A DNA stretch of 64,000 nucleotides from Cellulomonas sp. 73-145 (GTDB taxonomy: Bacteria > Actinomycetota > Actinomycetes > Actinomycetales > Cellulomonadaceae), in the NCBI GenBank assembly GCA_001898185.1, contig MKTI01000004.1, positions 62,001-126,000 of the forward strand. The letters are read 5' to 3'. The position numbers and the translations under genes are program-made. Position 1 is the stretch's first letter, and every line of letters begins with the position of its first letter. Positions 1 through 9,251 of the stretch are shown piece by piece. The notes under the pieces are model-generated. The model was not told the DNA's origin, searched no databases, and saw only the letters and a list, made by a program, of their open reading frames with translations.

Positions 1-873
1 TACTGGTCGCCGTTCGACGAGGCGTACCGGCTGGACCTGCTGGAGCGGGCGCTCGGTTCCGCCCCCGCACTCCCGCGGGTGCTCGGTCCGCACGACGTGG
101 CGGGTCGCACGGCCGCCGGGGTGCCGCTCGGCCCGGGTGCTGGGGACAACGCCGCCGCGGCGCTTGCCCTGGGCCTCGGCCCGGGCGACGTGTCGGTGTC
201 CATCGGCACGTCGGGCGTGGTGGCCGCGGTCGCCGACTCCCCGACCGCCGACGGGTCCGGCCTGGTGACCGGATTCGCCGACGCCACCGGCCGGTACCTG
301 CCGCTGGCGTGCACGCTGAACGCCTCGCGCATCCTCGACTGGGCGTGCCGGCTGCTCGGCGTGGACTACGACGAGCTCTCCCGGCTGGCACTGTCGGCAC
401 CCTCCGGTGCCGACGGTCTGGTGCTGGTGCCGTACTTCGAGGGTGAGCGCACCCCCGACCGGCCCACCGCCACGGCGTCCCTGCACGGGATGACGCTGAC
501 CAGCTCGACCCGGGAGCACATCGCCCGGGCCGCTGTCGAGGGGCTGCTGTGCTCGCTCGCCGACGGCATCGACGCGCTGCGTGCCGTCGGGGTGCCCGTG
601 CAGCGGGCGTTCCTGGTGGGCGGCGGGGCTCGGTCCGAGGCGGTCCGCCGCCTCGCCCCCGGTGTCCTGGGGCTCGACGTCCTGGTGCCGCCGGCCGGCG
701 AGTACGTCGCCGACGGCGCGGCCCGCCAGGCCGCGTGGGTGCTGTCCGGCGGGGACACTCCCCCGGCATGGCAGCTCGGTGGCGAGCCGGAGCGGTTCAC
801 CGGCGATCCCCAGCCGCACGTGCGGGAGCGGTACGCCGCCGCACGCGAGCTCACCCTCGAGCGGGTGCGCTGA
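1..873 (+). CDS. xylB: Xylulokinase (FGGY family), C-terminal part, 5' end outside window
   Basis: The reading frame is open from base 1 and ends at TGA 871-873, giving about 290 residues of the C-terminal half of an FGGY sugar kinase. The glycine-rich ATP-binding lobe is visible ([18 protein letters not shown], then SIGTSGVV, and later [10 protein letters not shown]). Xylulokinase phosphorylates D-xylulose to xylulose 5-phosphate in the cytoplasm, feeding xylose into the pentose phosphate pathway. The xylulose assignment rests on the family and on the xylan-utilisation genes a few kilobases away; another FGGY substrate such as gluconate or ribulose cannot be excluded from this half alone. 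Confidence 0.8.
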   Translation, partial: YWSPFDEAYRLDLLERALGSAPALPRVLGPHDVAGRTAAGVPLGPGAGDNAAAALALGLGPGDVSVSIGTSGVVAAVADSPTADGSGLVTGFADATGRYLPLACTLNASRILDWACRLLGVDYDELSRLALSAPSGADGLVLVPYFEGERTPDRPTATASLHGMTLTSSTREHIARAAVEGLLCSLADGIDALRAVGVPVQRAFLVGGGARSEAVRRLAPGVLGLDVLVPPAGEYVADGAARQAAWVLSGGDTPPAWQLGGEPERFTGDPQPHVRERYAAARELTLERVR

Positions 874-946
874 GGGTCGCCAGAGCGCGGCCGTTCCCGC
901 ACCGGCGGCACGAGCCGGTGCGGGGTCACGACGAAACGGCCGACGA

Positions 947-984
947 GAAGGGGCCCGGTCACTCATCGGTGACCGGGCCCCTTC
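947..984. terminator. Bidirectional hairpin terminator between xylB and lsr2
   Basis: A perfect 16-bp stem (GAAGGGGCCCGGTCAC at 947-962 pairing with 969-984) closes a 6-nt loop in the space between the convergent xylB and lsr2 genes. It ends in a short T-containing stretch on the plus strand. Position and symmetry fit a terminator serving both genes. Confidence 0.8.
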
Positions 985-1005
985 GTCGTTCGGGGGTACG
1001 AGCCG

Positions 1006-1341
1006 TCAGTGGGCGGCCTCGTACGCCGCGCGCACCTCGGCCGAGATCCGGCCGCGCTCGGAGACGTGGTGGCCGTTCGCCTTCGCCCAGTCGCGGATCG
1101 CCTGCGCGTCGCCGCGCGAGGCGCGCCCGCGGGGCGCTGCCGACGTCTTCGCGGCGCCGCCGCGGCCGCTCACCTTGCGTGCGTGACCGGTCCACTGGGC
1201 GAGCGCGTCGCGCAGCTTGGCGGCATTTTCCGTCGTGAGGTCGATCTCGTACGAGACGCCGTCCAGACCGAACGTGACCGTCTCGTCAGCAGTTCCGCCG
1301 TCGAGGTCGTCGACCAGGAGGACCTGGACCTTCTGTGCCAT
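1006..1341 (-). CDS. lsr2: Lsr2 nucleoid-associated protein
   Basis: A 111-residue protein starting MAQKVQVLLVDDLDGG, the typical Lsr2 N-terminal dimerisation segment. It continues with the DGVSYEIDLT strand region and a C-terminal DNA-binding helix pair ending IRDWAKANGHHVSERGRIS, in which the RGR AT-hook-like triplet inserts into the minor groove of AT-rich DNA. Lsr2 is the H-NS-like xenogeneic silencer of Actinobacteria. The ATG at 1339-1341 has a GGGAG ribosome-binding site 7 nt upstream; the frame is open further upstream but no homologous sequence lies there. Placement next to lysS matches the conserved actinobacterial order. Confidence 0.95.
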   Translation of the reverse strand: MAQKVQVLLVDDLDGGTADETVTFGLDGVSYEIDLTTENAAKLRDALAQWTGHARKVSGRGGAAKTSAAPRGRASRGDAQAIRDWAKANGHHVSERGRISAEVRAAYEAAH

Positions 1342-1414
1342 TGCGTGCTCCCGGGGGTCCCGCCAGCGCATTGTGCGCCGACGCGCCAAGGATGACACCC
1401 CCGTGAAAAGTCCG

Positions 1415-1600
1415 TCAAACGGTAGGAGGACCGTCCACATTTTCTTCGCGAGACTGCTGCCGCTGCTGCGCATCGATTTGCGCCTGCGCACGGCGTTCGT
1501 TGCGGTCTGCATTCATCACGGCACGCAGGCCGAACCAGAAGAGCAGGCCGACACCGATCGACGGCAGCACCGCGGCGAGCACGCCACCCCACCCGGACAT
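1415..1600 (-). CDS. Small single-pass membrane protein downstream of lysS
   Basis: A 61-residue protein with one hydrophobic segment (about residues 5-29, LAAVLPSIGVGLLFWFGLR) followed by a charged, Gln-rich tail (QIDAQQRQQSREENVDG) that would face the cytoplasm. Its ATG at 1598-1600 lies 5 nt after the lysS stop, and a GGGGTAGG ribosome-binding site falls in the last lysS codons, so it is probably translated from the lysS mRNA. I recognise the type as a small actinobacterial protein between lysS and lsr2, but no function is known to me. Confidence 0.75.
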   Translation of the reverse strand: MSGWGGVLAAVLPSIGVGLLFWFGLRAVMNADRNERRAQAQIDAQQRQQSREENVDGPPTV

Positions 1601-1605
1601 AGGAC

Positions 1606-3162
1606 CTACCCCTGCGGCTTGACCAACGGAAACAGGATGGTGTCGCGGATTCCGAGGCCGGTGAGCGCGATCAGCAGGCGGTCGATCCCCATGCCCATGC
1701 CCCCCGACGGCGGCATCGCGAACTCCATCGCGGTGAGGAAGTCCTCGTCGATCCGCATCGCCTCGTCGTCCCCACGCGCCGCCAGCAGGGCCTGCGCCTC
1801 GAAGCGGGCCCGCTGCACCACCGGGTCCACCAGCTCGGAGTACGCCGTCGCCAGCTCCATGCCGCGCACGTACAGGTCCCACTTCTCCACCAGGCCCGGC
1901 TTGGACCGGTGGTCGCGGGTCAACGGCGAGGTCTCCACCGGGAAATCGCGCACGAACGTCGGCGCGACCAGATGGTGGCCGACGTGGTGCTCCCACAACG
2001 TCTCGACCATCTTCCCGTGGTTGCGCACCGCCGGGTCCAGCTCAACCTCGGCCTTCTCCAGCAGCTTGCGAAGATGTTCGTCGGAGGTGTCGTGCGTGAT
2101 CTCCTCGCCGATCGCCTCGGACAGCGAGTCGTACATCGGCAGATGCGTCCACTGCCCGCCGACGTCGTATTCCGTGCCGTCCGCCAACGTCATCACGGTG
2201 GTGCCGAACGCCTCCTGGGCGGCGGTCTGCACCAGATCCTGCGTGAGGGCCGCCATGGTGTCGTAATCGCCGTAGGCCTCGTACGCCTCGAGCATCGCGA
2301 ACTCCGGCGAGTGCGTGGCGTCCACACCCTCGTTGCGGAAGTTCCGGTTGATCTCGAACACGCGCTCCACCCCACCGACGGCGGCGCGCTTGAGGAACAG
2401 CTCCGGTGCGATGCGCAGGAACAGCGGGATGTCGAACGCATTCATGTGCGTCTCGAACTGACGCGCGGCCGCACCCTCAGGCCGCGACTGGAGCATGGGG
2501 GTCTCGACCTCGAGGAAGCTGCGCCGCCACAGGTTCTCGCGCAGCGAGCGGACGACGGCGGCCCGCGTGCGGACCATGTCGCGGGCGCCCTGCCGCACGA
2601 TCAGGTCGACGTAGCGCTGGCGCACCCGCGCCTCGTCGGACAGCTCGGCACCCTCGTAGAGGTTGGGCAGCGGCCGGATCGCCTTGGCGGCGATCTGCCA
2701 CTCGTCGGCCATCACGGACAGCTCGCCGCGGCGGCTGGACACCACGCGCCCGTGCACGAAGAGGTGGTCGCCCAGGTCGACGTCGGCCTTGAAGGCCGCG
2801 AGCCGCTCGGCGCCGACGTTGGCCTCCGAGAGCATCGCCTGCAGCCGCGTCCCCTCACCGTCCTGCAGCGTGACGAAGCAGAGCTTGCCGGTGTTGCGCA
2901 GGAAGACGACACGGCCGGCGACGCCCACCTCGTCGTCCGTCTCCTGGCCCGGCTCGAGGTCCGGGTGGGCCGCACGCACCGCGGCGATCGTCTGTGTGCG
3001 GGGCACCCCGACGGGGTACGCCGCGACACCCTCGGACAGCAGCCGCTCCCGCTTCGCCCGGCGGATGGCGATCTGCTCGGGGACGTCGTCGGACGCGGGG
3101 GCGGCCGGCTGCGCGCGCTCGACGGGTGCGGCGGGCTGCGACGGGGTGGGGCTGACGGTCAC
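1606..3162 (-). CDS. lysS: Lysyl-tRNA synthetase, class II
   Basis: A 518-residue class II aminoacyl-tRNA synthetase that charges tRNA-Lys. An OB-fold anticodon-binding domain (about residues 78-170) precedes the catalytic domain. Motif 2 is around residues 268-297 ([12 protein letters not shown], then [12 protein letters not shown]), and motif 3 is the C-terminal [16 protein letters not shown]. The GTG start at 3160-3162 gives a Pro/Ala-rich N-terminal extension of about 27 residues before the conserved [13 protein letters not shown] helix. In M. tuberculosis lysS lies beside panC-panD-coaX; here the xylan locus separates it from the nad/pan genes. Confidence 0.96.
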   Translation of the reverse strand: MTVSPTPSQPAAPVERAQPAAPASDDVPEQIAIRRAKRERLLSEGVAAYPVGVPRTQTIAAVRAAHPDLEPGQETDDEVGVAGRVVFLRNTGKLCFVTLQDGEGTRLQAMLSEANVGAERLAAFKADVDLGDHLFVHGRVVSSRRGELSVMADEWQIAAKAIRPLPNLYEGAELSDEARVRQRYVDLIVRQGARDMVRTRAAVVRSLRENLWRRSFLEVETPMLQSRPEGAAARQFETHMNAFDIPLFLRIAPELFLKRAAVGGVERVFEINRNFRNEGVDATHSPEFAMLEAYEAYGDYDTMAALTQDLVQTAAQEAFGTTVMTLADGTEYDVGGQWTHLPMYDSLSEAIGEEITHDTSDEHLRKLLEKAEVELDPAVRNHGKMVETLWEHHVGHHLVAPTFVRDFPVETSPLTRDHRSKPGLVEKWDLYVRGMELATAYSELVDPVVQRARFEAQALLAARGDDEAMRIDEDFLTAMEFAMPPSGGMGMGIDRLLIALTGLGIRDTILFPLVKPQG

Positions 3163-3197
3163 CGCGCAATCCTAGGTCGCGGGGCCGGACGGGCCTG

Positions 3198-3232
3198 CCG
3201 GGCCGGTGCGACGACGGGCAGGGCCGGCCCGG
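3198..3232 (-). terminator. Possible terminator downstream of the GH10 gene
   Basis: A 9-bp GC stem (CCGGGCCGG at 3198-3206 with 3224-3232) encloses a 17-nt loop in the 95-bp gap between the GH10 stop and the lysS start. There is no T tract and the region is GC-rich, so such a stem can occur by chance. Confidence 0.35.
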
Positions 3233-3257
3233 GCCGCGCGGCCGGCACCGGACCTCG

Positions 3258-4541
3258 TCAGACCGCCTCGTCGACCGCCACGGACTCGGCGGGCCGGTCG
3301 GCCGACAGCGTCAGGGCACCGTGCCGGCCCCACGCCGTCACCGTGTAGTCGCCGAGGTACCCGTCGAGCCCGAACCGCCCGTCGGCGTCCGTGCGGACGG
3401 TCGTGGCGGGCAGCCACCACTCGCCCTTCACCAGGGCGAGCAGCGCGTCGTAGGCCGGCTTGGGGGTGCCGTCGGTGCGGACCAGGCCGGCCGGGGCGCC
3501 CAGCCACGAGCCGTCGTCGGACAGCCCCCAGTACGTGACCACCTGCACCGCGGGATGGGCGACCAGGGTGCGGTAGTGGCGCACCACCTCGTCGGCCTGC
3601 CGCGCCTCGCCCTCGGGGGTCGAGGGCCAGGACGGCACCTGGTGGTCGTTGAGGTCGACGATGTCGGCCGGCATCAGGTCGCCGGACAGCAGCGTGGTCT
3701 CGGTGAGGTGCAGCGGCAGCCCGAACCGGGCGAAGCGGCCCAGCACGTCGGCGGTCTTCTGCTCGCCCCAGTAGCCCTGGTGCATGTGGCTCTGCAGCCC
3801 CAGCGCGTCGATGCGGATGCCGGCCGCCAGGCACTCCTCGATCAGGGCCTCGTACCGCGGCGACATGTCGAAGTCGTTGAGCAGCAGCCGCGCCGCCGGG
3901 TTCGCGGCGTGCGCCGTCTCGAACGCCAGCCGCGCGGTGGCCACGCGGCCGTCCCGCGCCGCGAGGCGGGTCAGCCCGTTCGGCTCCTTGTCGAACACCG
4001 GCATGATCACCACCTCGTTGATGGCGTCCCACGTGTCGATCAGCCCGGCGAAGTCGGTCACCTCGCGGGTGATCCGGGCCCGCACCGCCTCGGCCACCTG
4101 GTCCATCGACAGCTCGTCGAGCCACTGCGGAGCCAGCGTGTGCCAGGCCAGCGGGTGGCCCTTGAGCTCGACGCCACGGTCGGCGAACCAGCGGGCGGTG
4201 CGCAGCAGGCGCTGCGTGTCCGGCCGGCCGCGCTCGGGCTCGAAGCCGCGCCAGTAGAACGGCAGCGTCGCGGTGTTGAACAGCGCCAGCCACTGCTCGG
4301 CCAGCACGGGCAGCAGGTCGGCGCGGGCGCCCCCGAACACCGAGCCGCCGGCCTCGACCTCGCCGTTGGCCAGCGGGATCAGGTCGAAGCCGATGTTGCC
4401 GAAGCCGAAGGCGTGCCGCTGCTGGGCGACCACCACGTCGACGTCAGCCAGCGGGCGACCGTCCGGGCCGAGAGCCGTGACGACGGTGCGCGCCGTGCGG
4501 TGGGCCAGCTCGGCGGGACGGGGGACGACGACGTCGTGCAC
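3258..4541 (-). CDS. Intracellular GH10 endo-1,4-beta-xylanase
   Basis: A 427-residue glycoside hydrolase family 10 enzyme. The substrate-site segment GHPLAWH (about 129-134) is followed by the acid/base Glu176 in WDAINE and the nucleophile Glu281 in LHLTET; WGLSDDGSW near the end closes the barrel. There is no signal peptide, so the enzyme should act in the cytoplasm on imported xylo-oligosaccharides. A C-terminal segment (about 365-427) looks like a small beta-sandwich of the carboxypeptidase-regulatory type. The gene follows lacI on the same strand after 81 bp and is probably co-transcribed with it. Confidence 0.9.
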   Translation of the reverse strand: MHDVVVPRPAELAHRTARTVVTALGPDGRPLADVDVVVAQQRHAFGFGNIGFDLIPLANGEVEAGGSVFGGARADLLPVLAEQWLALFNTATLPFYWRGFEPERGRPDTQRLLRTARWFADRGVELKGHPLAWHTLAPQWLDELSMDQVAEAVRARITREVTDFAGLIDTWDAINEVVIMPVFDKEPNGLTRLAARDGRVATARLAFETAHAANPAARLLLNDFDMSPRYEALIEECLAAGIRIDALGLQSHMHQGYWGEQKTADVLGRFARFGLPLHLTETTLLSGDLMPADIVDLNDHQVPSWPSTPEGEARQADEVVRHYRTLVAHPAVQVVTYWGLSDDGSWLGAPAGLVRTDGTPKPAYDALLALVKGEWWLPATTVRTDADGRFGLDGYLGDYTVTAWGRHGALTLSADRPAESVAVDEAV

Positions 4542-4622
4542 GGACGCTCCTTCGCGTGGTGGGACGAGGGTCTGGCGGGCGACACCCGGCGCGACGCTGC
4601 GCCGGCTGTGCCGACGGGCCGG

Positions 4623-5693
4623 TCAGCTGAGGGCGGCCACCTCGGTGGCGGGCGGCGCGGGGACGGTGGCGGGGACCGTGGCCGCGACGACGGGGGACGG
4701 CACCGGCGCCGTGGACGCGCGGCGCACCAGCGTGGTGGGCAGCCGCACGTGCGTGGAGTCCACCGGGGTGCCGTCGAGCAGGGCGATCAGCAGCTCGATC
4801 GCGGTGGCGCCCATCTGCTGGATCGGCTGCCGCACCGTGCTCAGGGGCGGCGTCGTGGTGCGCGACTCCGGGATGTCGTCGAACCCGATCACCGACAGGT
4901 CCTCCGGCACCCGCAGCCCGAGCTCCCGTGCCACCTCGATGGTGCTGATGGCGGACAGGTCGTTGGCGGCGAACACGGCGGTGGGCCGGTCCGGCATCGT
5001 CAGCAGCTCGGTCGCGGGCCCCCGGGACGTCGGCTTGCGGTAGTCGCCGACCCGGACAAGCGCCGGGTCCACCGCGATGCCGGCGGCGGCGAGCGCCTGC
5101 CGGTAGCCCTCCTCGCGGAGGCGTGAGGACTCGAGGTCCGGACGGCCGGCCACCAGGGCGATGCGGCGGTGTCCCAGCTCGAGCAGGTGCTCGGTGGCGC
5201 GCACGGCGCCGGCGAGGTTGTCCGAGTCGACCGTCGGCAGGCCCGTCGGCCCCTCGTGCGGGTCGATGGCCACCACGGGCACGGTCGACTGCACGTCGAC
5301 CACCGTCGGGGTGACCAGCACCGCGCCGTCGATCAGCGTGCCGGACAGCCGGGACAGGTAGCGGCGCTCCCAGCCCGCACCCTCGTTGTGGCGGCCTCCG
5401 GTGTAGGCGAGCAGCTCGTAGCCGGTGTCCCCGAGCGCCTCGGCGGCACCCTTGAGGATCTCGGTGCTGAACGGCTCGAACTCGGCGACCAGGATGCCGA
5501 TCACGTGCGTCTTGTGGGAGCGCAGGCTGCGCGCCACCAGGCTCGACTCGTAGCCGAGGTGGGCGATCACGTCGCGCACGCGCTCCGACGTCGAGCTCGC
5601 GACGCCGTACCGGTCGTTGAGCACCTTGGAGACGGTGGCGACCGACACGCCGGCGGCCCGTGCCACGTCGGTGATGGTCACCCGGTCTGCCAT
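4623..5693 (-). CDS. LacI-family transcriptional regulator of the xylan locus
   Basis: A 356-residue regulator. Residues 6-55 form the LacI helix-turn-helix and hinge helix (ITDVARAAGVSVATVSKVLN, then VARSLRS), followed by a periplasmic-binding-protein-like effector domain (about 62-330) with the typical IGFDDIPES strand. It lies between the GH10 gene and the divergent transporter/GH operon, beside a perfect 20-bp operator, so it most likely represses both units and itself until a xylo-oligosaccharide or xylose ligand binds; the ligand is inference. The C-terminal tail (about 335-356) is a Val/Pro/Ala stretch of no evident function. Confidence 0.92.
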   Translation of the reverse strand: MADRVTITDVARAAGVSVATVSKVLNDRYGVASSTSERVRDVIAHLGYESSLVARSLRSHKTHVIGILVAEFEPFSTEILKGAAEALGDTGYELLAYTGGRHNEGAGWERRYLSRLSGTLIDGAVLVTPTVVDVQSTVPVVAIDPHEGPTGLPTVDSDNLAGAVRATEHLLELGHRRIALVAGRPDLESSRLREEGYRQALAAAGIAVDPALVRVGDYRKPTSRGPATELLTMPDRPTAVFAANDLSAISTIEVARELGLRVPEDLSVIGFDDIPESRTTTPPLSTVRQPIQQMGATAIELLIALLDGTPVDSTHVRLPTTLVRRASTAPVPSPVVAATVPATVPAPPATEVAALS

Positions 5694-5715
5694 GCGGATC
5701 AGAGTATCGCTACTA

Positions 5716-5735
5716 AAACGTTATCGATAACGTTT
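5716..5735. promoter_or_regulatory. LacI-type operator, perfect 20-bp palindrome
   Basis: The site AAACGTTATCGATAACGTTT is a perfect palindrome with the central CG dinucleotide expected of LacI/GalR-family operators. It is 22 bp upstream of the lacI start and overlaps the -35 element of the divergent transporter operon. Binding there would repress the plus-strand operon and probably lacI. It is AT-rich and stands out sharply from the surrounding GC-rich DNA. Confidence 0.85.
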
Positions 5736-5762
5736 GACAGCCCTGTCGGACGGGTGTCAAAG
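5734..5762 (+). promoter_or_regulatory. Promoter of the xylo-oligosaccharide uptake operon
   Basis: A consensus -35 hexamer TTGACA lies at 5734-5739, its first two bases inside the operator. About 17 bp downstream is a weak -10 candidate (TCAAAG at 5757-5762). The overlap with the palindrome gives a simple repression geometry. The -10 assignment is uncertain. Confidence 0.55.
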
Positions 5763-5806
5763 TCGCTCCTGCGTCCCCCTCTCGAAGACGACGAGGAGTC
5801 CACTCG

Positions 5807-5896
5807 ATGAAGAGACCCGACAGCACGACGGTCGCCACCACGATGGTGGTCCTCGCCCCCCGGGGCAGCGACGACGACCGACGCCGCGGCGCCTAG
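5807..5896 (+). CDS. Possible 29-residue leader ORF
   Basis: An ATG at 5807 preceded by GAGGAG with 8-nt spacing opens a 29-codon frame (MKRPDSTTVATTMVVLAPRG, then SDDDRRRGA) ending at TAG 5894-5896. It lies in the 5' leader of the transporter operon, 116 nt before the binding-protein gene. It resembles no family I know. It could be a leader peptide, the remnant of a start region, or a chance frame; the good ribosome-binding site is the main support. Confidence 0.3.
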   Translation: MKRPDSTTVATTMVVLAPRGSDDDRRRGA

Positions 5897-6012
5897 CACC
5901 GCACGCACCACCCGCCGGCTCGGACTGACGCTCCGGCACCGGCAGCGCACCGGTTCACCCCTCCGGGGGGACCTGACCACTTGAGTGCAGCTCAACGAAG
6001 AGGACAGATCTC

Positions 6013-7323
6013 ATGAAGGCAAGGAAGTCCCTGGCGGCTGCGGCCGTCCTGGCGGCGGGCGCCCTCGTGCTCACCGCGTGCAGCAGCGGTGGCTCGGGCT
6101 CCGGGTCCACTGCCAGCTCCGCCGCCGGCGGCGGCAAGGTCACGATGACCTTCTGGCACAACTCGACCACGGGTGACGGCAAGGCGTACTGGGAGAGCAC
6201 CGTCAAGGACTTCGAGACGGCCAACCCGAACGTCACCATCAACATCCAGGCCATCCAGAACGAGGACATGGACGGCAAGCTGCAGACCGCCCTGAACTCG
6301 GGCGACGCGCCGGACATCTTCATGGCCCGCGGTGGCGGCAAGCTCGCCGACGTCGTGGCGGCCGGCCAGGCGCAGGACCTCACCAAGTCGATCGACGCGG
6401 CCACCAAGTCGGCCGTCGGCGACGGCGCCTTCAGCGCGTTCTCCGTCGACGGCAAGGTGTACGGCATGCCCGTCGCGGTGCTGCCGGGCGGCATCTACTA
6501 CAGCAAGGACCTGTTCACCAAGGCCGGCATCACCTCGACGCCGAAGACCATGGCGGACCTGAACGACGCGGTCACCAAGCTCAAGGCGGCCGGCATCGAG
6601 CCCATCGCGCTCGGCGCCAAGGACGCGTGGCCCGCCGCGCACTGGTTCTACTTCTTCGCGCTGCGCGAGTGCAGCAAGGACACGATGGCCGCGGCCGCGA
6701 AGTCCCGCTCCTTCAACGACCCGTGCTGGACCAAGGCGGGCCAGGACCTGCAGACGTTCGCGGCGACGAACCCGTTCAACCAGGGCTTCCTCACCACCTC
6801 CGCCCAGCAGGGCGCTGGCTCGTCGGCCGGTCTGATCGCCAACCACAAGGCGGCCATGGAGCTCATGGGTGCGTGGGACCCGGGCGTGATCGCGTCCCTG
6901 ACGCCGGACGCCAAGGCTCTGCCGGACCTCGGCTGGTTCCCGTTCCCGGCCGTTGACGGCGGCAAGGGTGACCCGGCGGCCATGATGGGTGGCGTCGACG
7001 GCTACTCCTGCTCGGCCAAGGCGCCGAAGGAGTGCGCGAAGTTCCTCAACTTCGCGATGCAGAAGCAGTACCAGGAGGGCTACTCCAAGGCCTTCCAGAC
7101 GCTGCCCGCCAGCAAGGACGCCCAGAGCGCCGTCACCGACCCCGCCCTGCTCGACATCCTCAAGGCGTACAACAACGCGCCGTACGTCTCCGTCTGGCTG
7201 GACACGCTGTTCGGCCAGAACGTCGGCAACGCGCTGAACAGCGGCGTGGTGAACATGCTCGCCGGCAAGGGTGACGCGGCCGGCATCGTGAAGGCCACCA
7301 ACGACGCGGCGGCCAAGGGCTGA
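6013..7323 (+). CDS. Extracellular sugar-binding lipoprotein of ABC importer (family 1)
   Basis: A 436-residue solute-binding lipoprotein. The signal peptide ends in the lipobox LTAC, so Cys23 is the predicted lipidated residue, followed by a Gly/Ser-rich tether. The mature part has the family 1 fold for oligosaccharides (MTFWHNSTTGDG near the start, then GDAPDIFMARGGG). It captures the sugar outside the membrane and hands it to the two permeases encoded next. The ATG has an AGAGGA site about 8 nt upstream. Xylo-oligosaccharide specificity is inferred from the linked GH10, GH3 and GH43 genes. No ATPase gene is present; a shared MsiK-type ATPase elsewhere is usual for actinobacterial importers of this class. 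Confidence 0.9.
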   Translation: MKARKSLAAAAVLAAGALVLTACSSGGSGSGSTASSAAGGGKVTMTFWHNSTTGDGKAYWESTVKDFETANPNVTINIQAIQNEDMDGKLQTALNSGDAPDIFMARGGGKLADVVAAGQAQDLTKSIDAATKSAVGDGAFSAFSVDGKVYGMPVAVLPGGIYYSKDLFTKAGITSTPKTMADLNDAVTKLKAAGIEPIALGAKDAWPAAHWFYFFALRECSKDTMAAAAKSRSFNDPCWTKAGQDLQTFAATNPFNQGFLTTSAQQGAGSSAGLIANHKAAMELMGAWDPGVIASLTPDAKALPDLGWFPFPAVDGGKGDPAAMMGGVDGYSCSAKAPKECAKFLNFAMQKQYQEGYSKAFQTLPASKDAQSAVTDPALLDILKAYNNAPYVSVWLDTLFGQNVGNALNSGVVNMLAGKGDAAGIVKATNDAAAKG

Positions 7324-7331
7324 TCAGCACC

Positions 7332-8357
7332 ATGAGCGACTCTCTGGGCGAGAACTCGCCGACACTCACGACGTCGCCCGAGGGTCCCTCGGCGGTCGGG
7401 GGCGGTGCCCGCACGGCACCGTCCCCGGCCCGCCGGCCGCGGCGAGGATCCGGGCCCGACTGGCGCAAGCGGCTCGAGATCACGATCCTCGCGGGCCCGG
7501 CCATCCTGGTGTTCCTGACGTTCGTCATCTTCCCGGTGCTGATGGCGGCGTACTACGGCTTCTACAAGTGGAAGGGCTTCGGCCGGCCCACCAACTTCGT
7601 CGGCCTGCACAACTACGTCGTGATCTTCCAGGACCCGACGTTCCACCAGGCCCTGATGCACAACGGTTTCATCGTGGTGCTGTCCCTGATCATCCAGGGA
7701 CCTGCGGCCGTGGCCCTGGCCCTGCTGCTCAACCAGAAGATGCGCGGACGCTCGATCATCCGCGTGCTGATCTTCGTGCCGTACGTCATCTCCGAGGTGA
7801 TCGTCGGCACCGGCTGGTCGCTGATGCTGCAGACCGTCGGCGCGGTGAACAGCGTGCTGGAGAAGATCGGCCTGATCCACCACCCGATCGACTGGCTGTC
7901 CAACCCCAAGCTGGCGATCTGGTCGCTGATGCTGGTCATCAGCTGGAAGTACATCGGCTTCGCCGTGATCCTGTTCCTGGCCGGCCTGCAGTCGATCCCC
8001 GAGGAGCTGTTCGAGGCCGCCTCGATCGACGGCGCAAGCTACTGGCAGACGCAGCGGCGCATCACGTTGCCGCTGCTGGGCCCGACCATCCGCATCTGGG
8101 CGTTCCTGTCGATCATCGGCTCGATGCAGCTGTTCGACCTCGTCTACATCATCTGGGGCCAGTACGTGTCCTCCACGGCGGGCACCTCGACGATGGCGAC
8201 GTACATGGTGACCAACGGCCGCAACGCCGGGAACTACGGATTCGGCAACGCGGTCGCCGTGGTCCTGTTCGTGATCTCCCTGATCGTCGCCCTGATCTAC
8301 CAGCGCTTCGTGCTCCGACGTGACACCGAGGGCGCGCTCACGGAAGGGAAGAAGTGA
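7332..8357 (+). CDS. Sugar ABC transporter permease, MalF/UgpA type
   Basis: A 341-residue inner-membrane permease with a Pro/Arg-rich cytoplasmic N-terminus (about 1-45) and roughly six membrane helices from LEITILAGPAILVFLTFVIF onward. The EAA loop that contacts the ATPase reads EELFEAASIDGASYWQTQRR. It starts 8 nt after the binding-protein stop, and its TGA overlaps the ATG of the next permease by one base, indicating a translationally coupled pair. Confidence 0.93.
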   Translation: MSDSLGENSPTLTTSPEGPSAVGGGARTAPSPARRPRRGSGPDWRKRLEITILAGPAILVFLTFVIFPVLMAAYYGFYKWKGFGRPTNFVGLHNYVVIFQDPTFHQALMHNGFIVVLSLIIQGPAAVALALLLNQKMRGRSIIRVLIFVPYVISEVIVGTGWSLMLQTVGAVNSVLEKIGLIHHPIDWLSNPKLAIWSLMLVISWKYIGFAVILFLAGLQSIPEELFEAASIDGASYWQTQRRITLPLLGPTIRIWAFLSIIGSMQLFDLVYIIWGQYVSSTAGTSTMATYMVTNGRNAGNYGFGNAVAVVLFVISLIVALIYQRFVLRRDTEGALTEGKK

Positions 8358-9232
8358 TGGCGACGACGACCCTTCAGGCGCCGGGCCGGATCGCACGGAC
8401 CCGCAAGGCCGACAGCGTCGGCTGGGGCAGCCCGCTGACGTACTTCATCGCATTCGTCTTCGTGGCGATCTGCATCGGGCCGGTCATCTACATCATCATC
8501 GGCGGCTTCCGCACCAACGCGCAGATCACCACCGACCCGTCCGGGTTCCCCACGCACTGGCAGGTCAACAACTACCTCGAGGTGCTGCGCAGCAGCATCT
8601 TCTGGCGGCAGGTCAGCAACTCGGTGATCACCGCGGTGTTCACCACCCTCGGCGTCGTGGTGCTCGGCGTGATGGCGAGCTACGTGATCGCCCGGTACCA
8701 GTTCAAGGGCCGTGGCGCGATGTACTCGCTGTTCGCCGCCGGTCTGATGTTCCCGATGACCGTGGCGATCACGCCGCTGTACATCATGATCAAGAGCCTC
8801 GGCCTGATGAACACGCTGGCCGGGATCATCCTGCCGCAGATCGCTTTCGCCCTGCCGACCACGGTGATCATCCTGGTGCCGTTCCTGCGGGCCATCCCCA
8901 AGGAGATCGAGGAGGCGGCGTCCATCGACGGCGCCAGCCGGCTCGGGTTCTTCTTCCGGATGGTCGTCCCGCTGTCCGTGCCGGGTGTGGTGACCACCGG
9001 CATCCTCGCGTTCATCGCGTCCTGGAACAGTTACATGCTCCCGCTGTTCCTCATGAACAACGAGACGTCGTACACGCTGCCCCTCGGGGTGCAGGCGTTC
9101 GCCTCGCAGTACGCGGTGGACACCGCCCGCGTGCTGGCGTTCACGTCCCTCTCGATGATCCCGGCCCTGATCTTCTTCTCGCTGTTCGAGCGCCGCATCG
9201 TCGGCGGCCTGACCGGCGCCGTCAAGGGCTGA
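8357..9232 (+). CDS. Sugar ABC transporter permease, MalG/UgpE type
   Basis: A 291-residue permease, partner of the preceding gene. Six predicted membrane helices begin at TYFIAFVFVAICIGPVIYII; the EAA loop is KEIEEAASIDGASRLGFFFR. I place the start at the ATG 8357-8359, which overlaps the previous stop as TGATG and has a GGAAGGGAAG site upstream; a GTG one codon earlier is possible. Confidence 0.92.
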   Translation: MATTTLQAPGRIARTRKADSVGWGSPLTYFIAFVFVAICIGPVIYIIIGGFRTNAQITTDPSGFPTHWQVNNYLEVLRSSIFWRQVSNSVITAVFTTLGVVVLGVMASYVIARYQFKGRGAMYSLFAAGLMFPMTVAITPLYIMIKSLGLMNTLAGIILPQIAFALPTTVIILVPFLRAIPKEIEEAASIDGASRLGFFFRMVVPLSVPGVVTTGILAFIASWNSYMLPLFLMNNETSYTLPLGVQAFASQYAVDTARVLAFTSLSMIPALIFFSLFERRIVGGLTGAVKG

Positions 9233-9251
9233 CCCAGCTCCTCCTCCCGGT

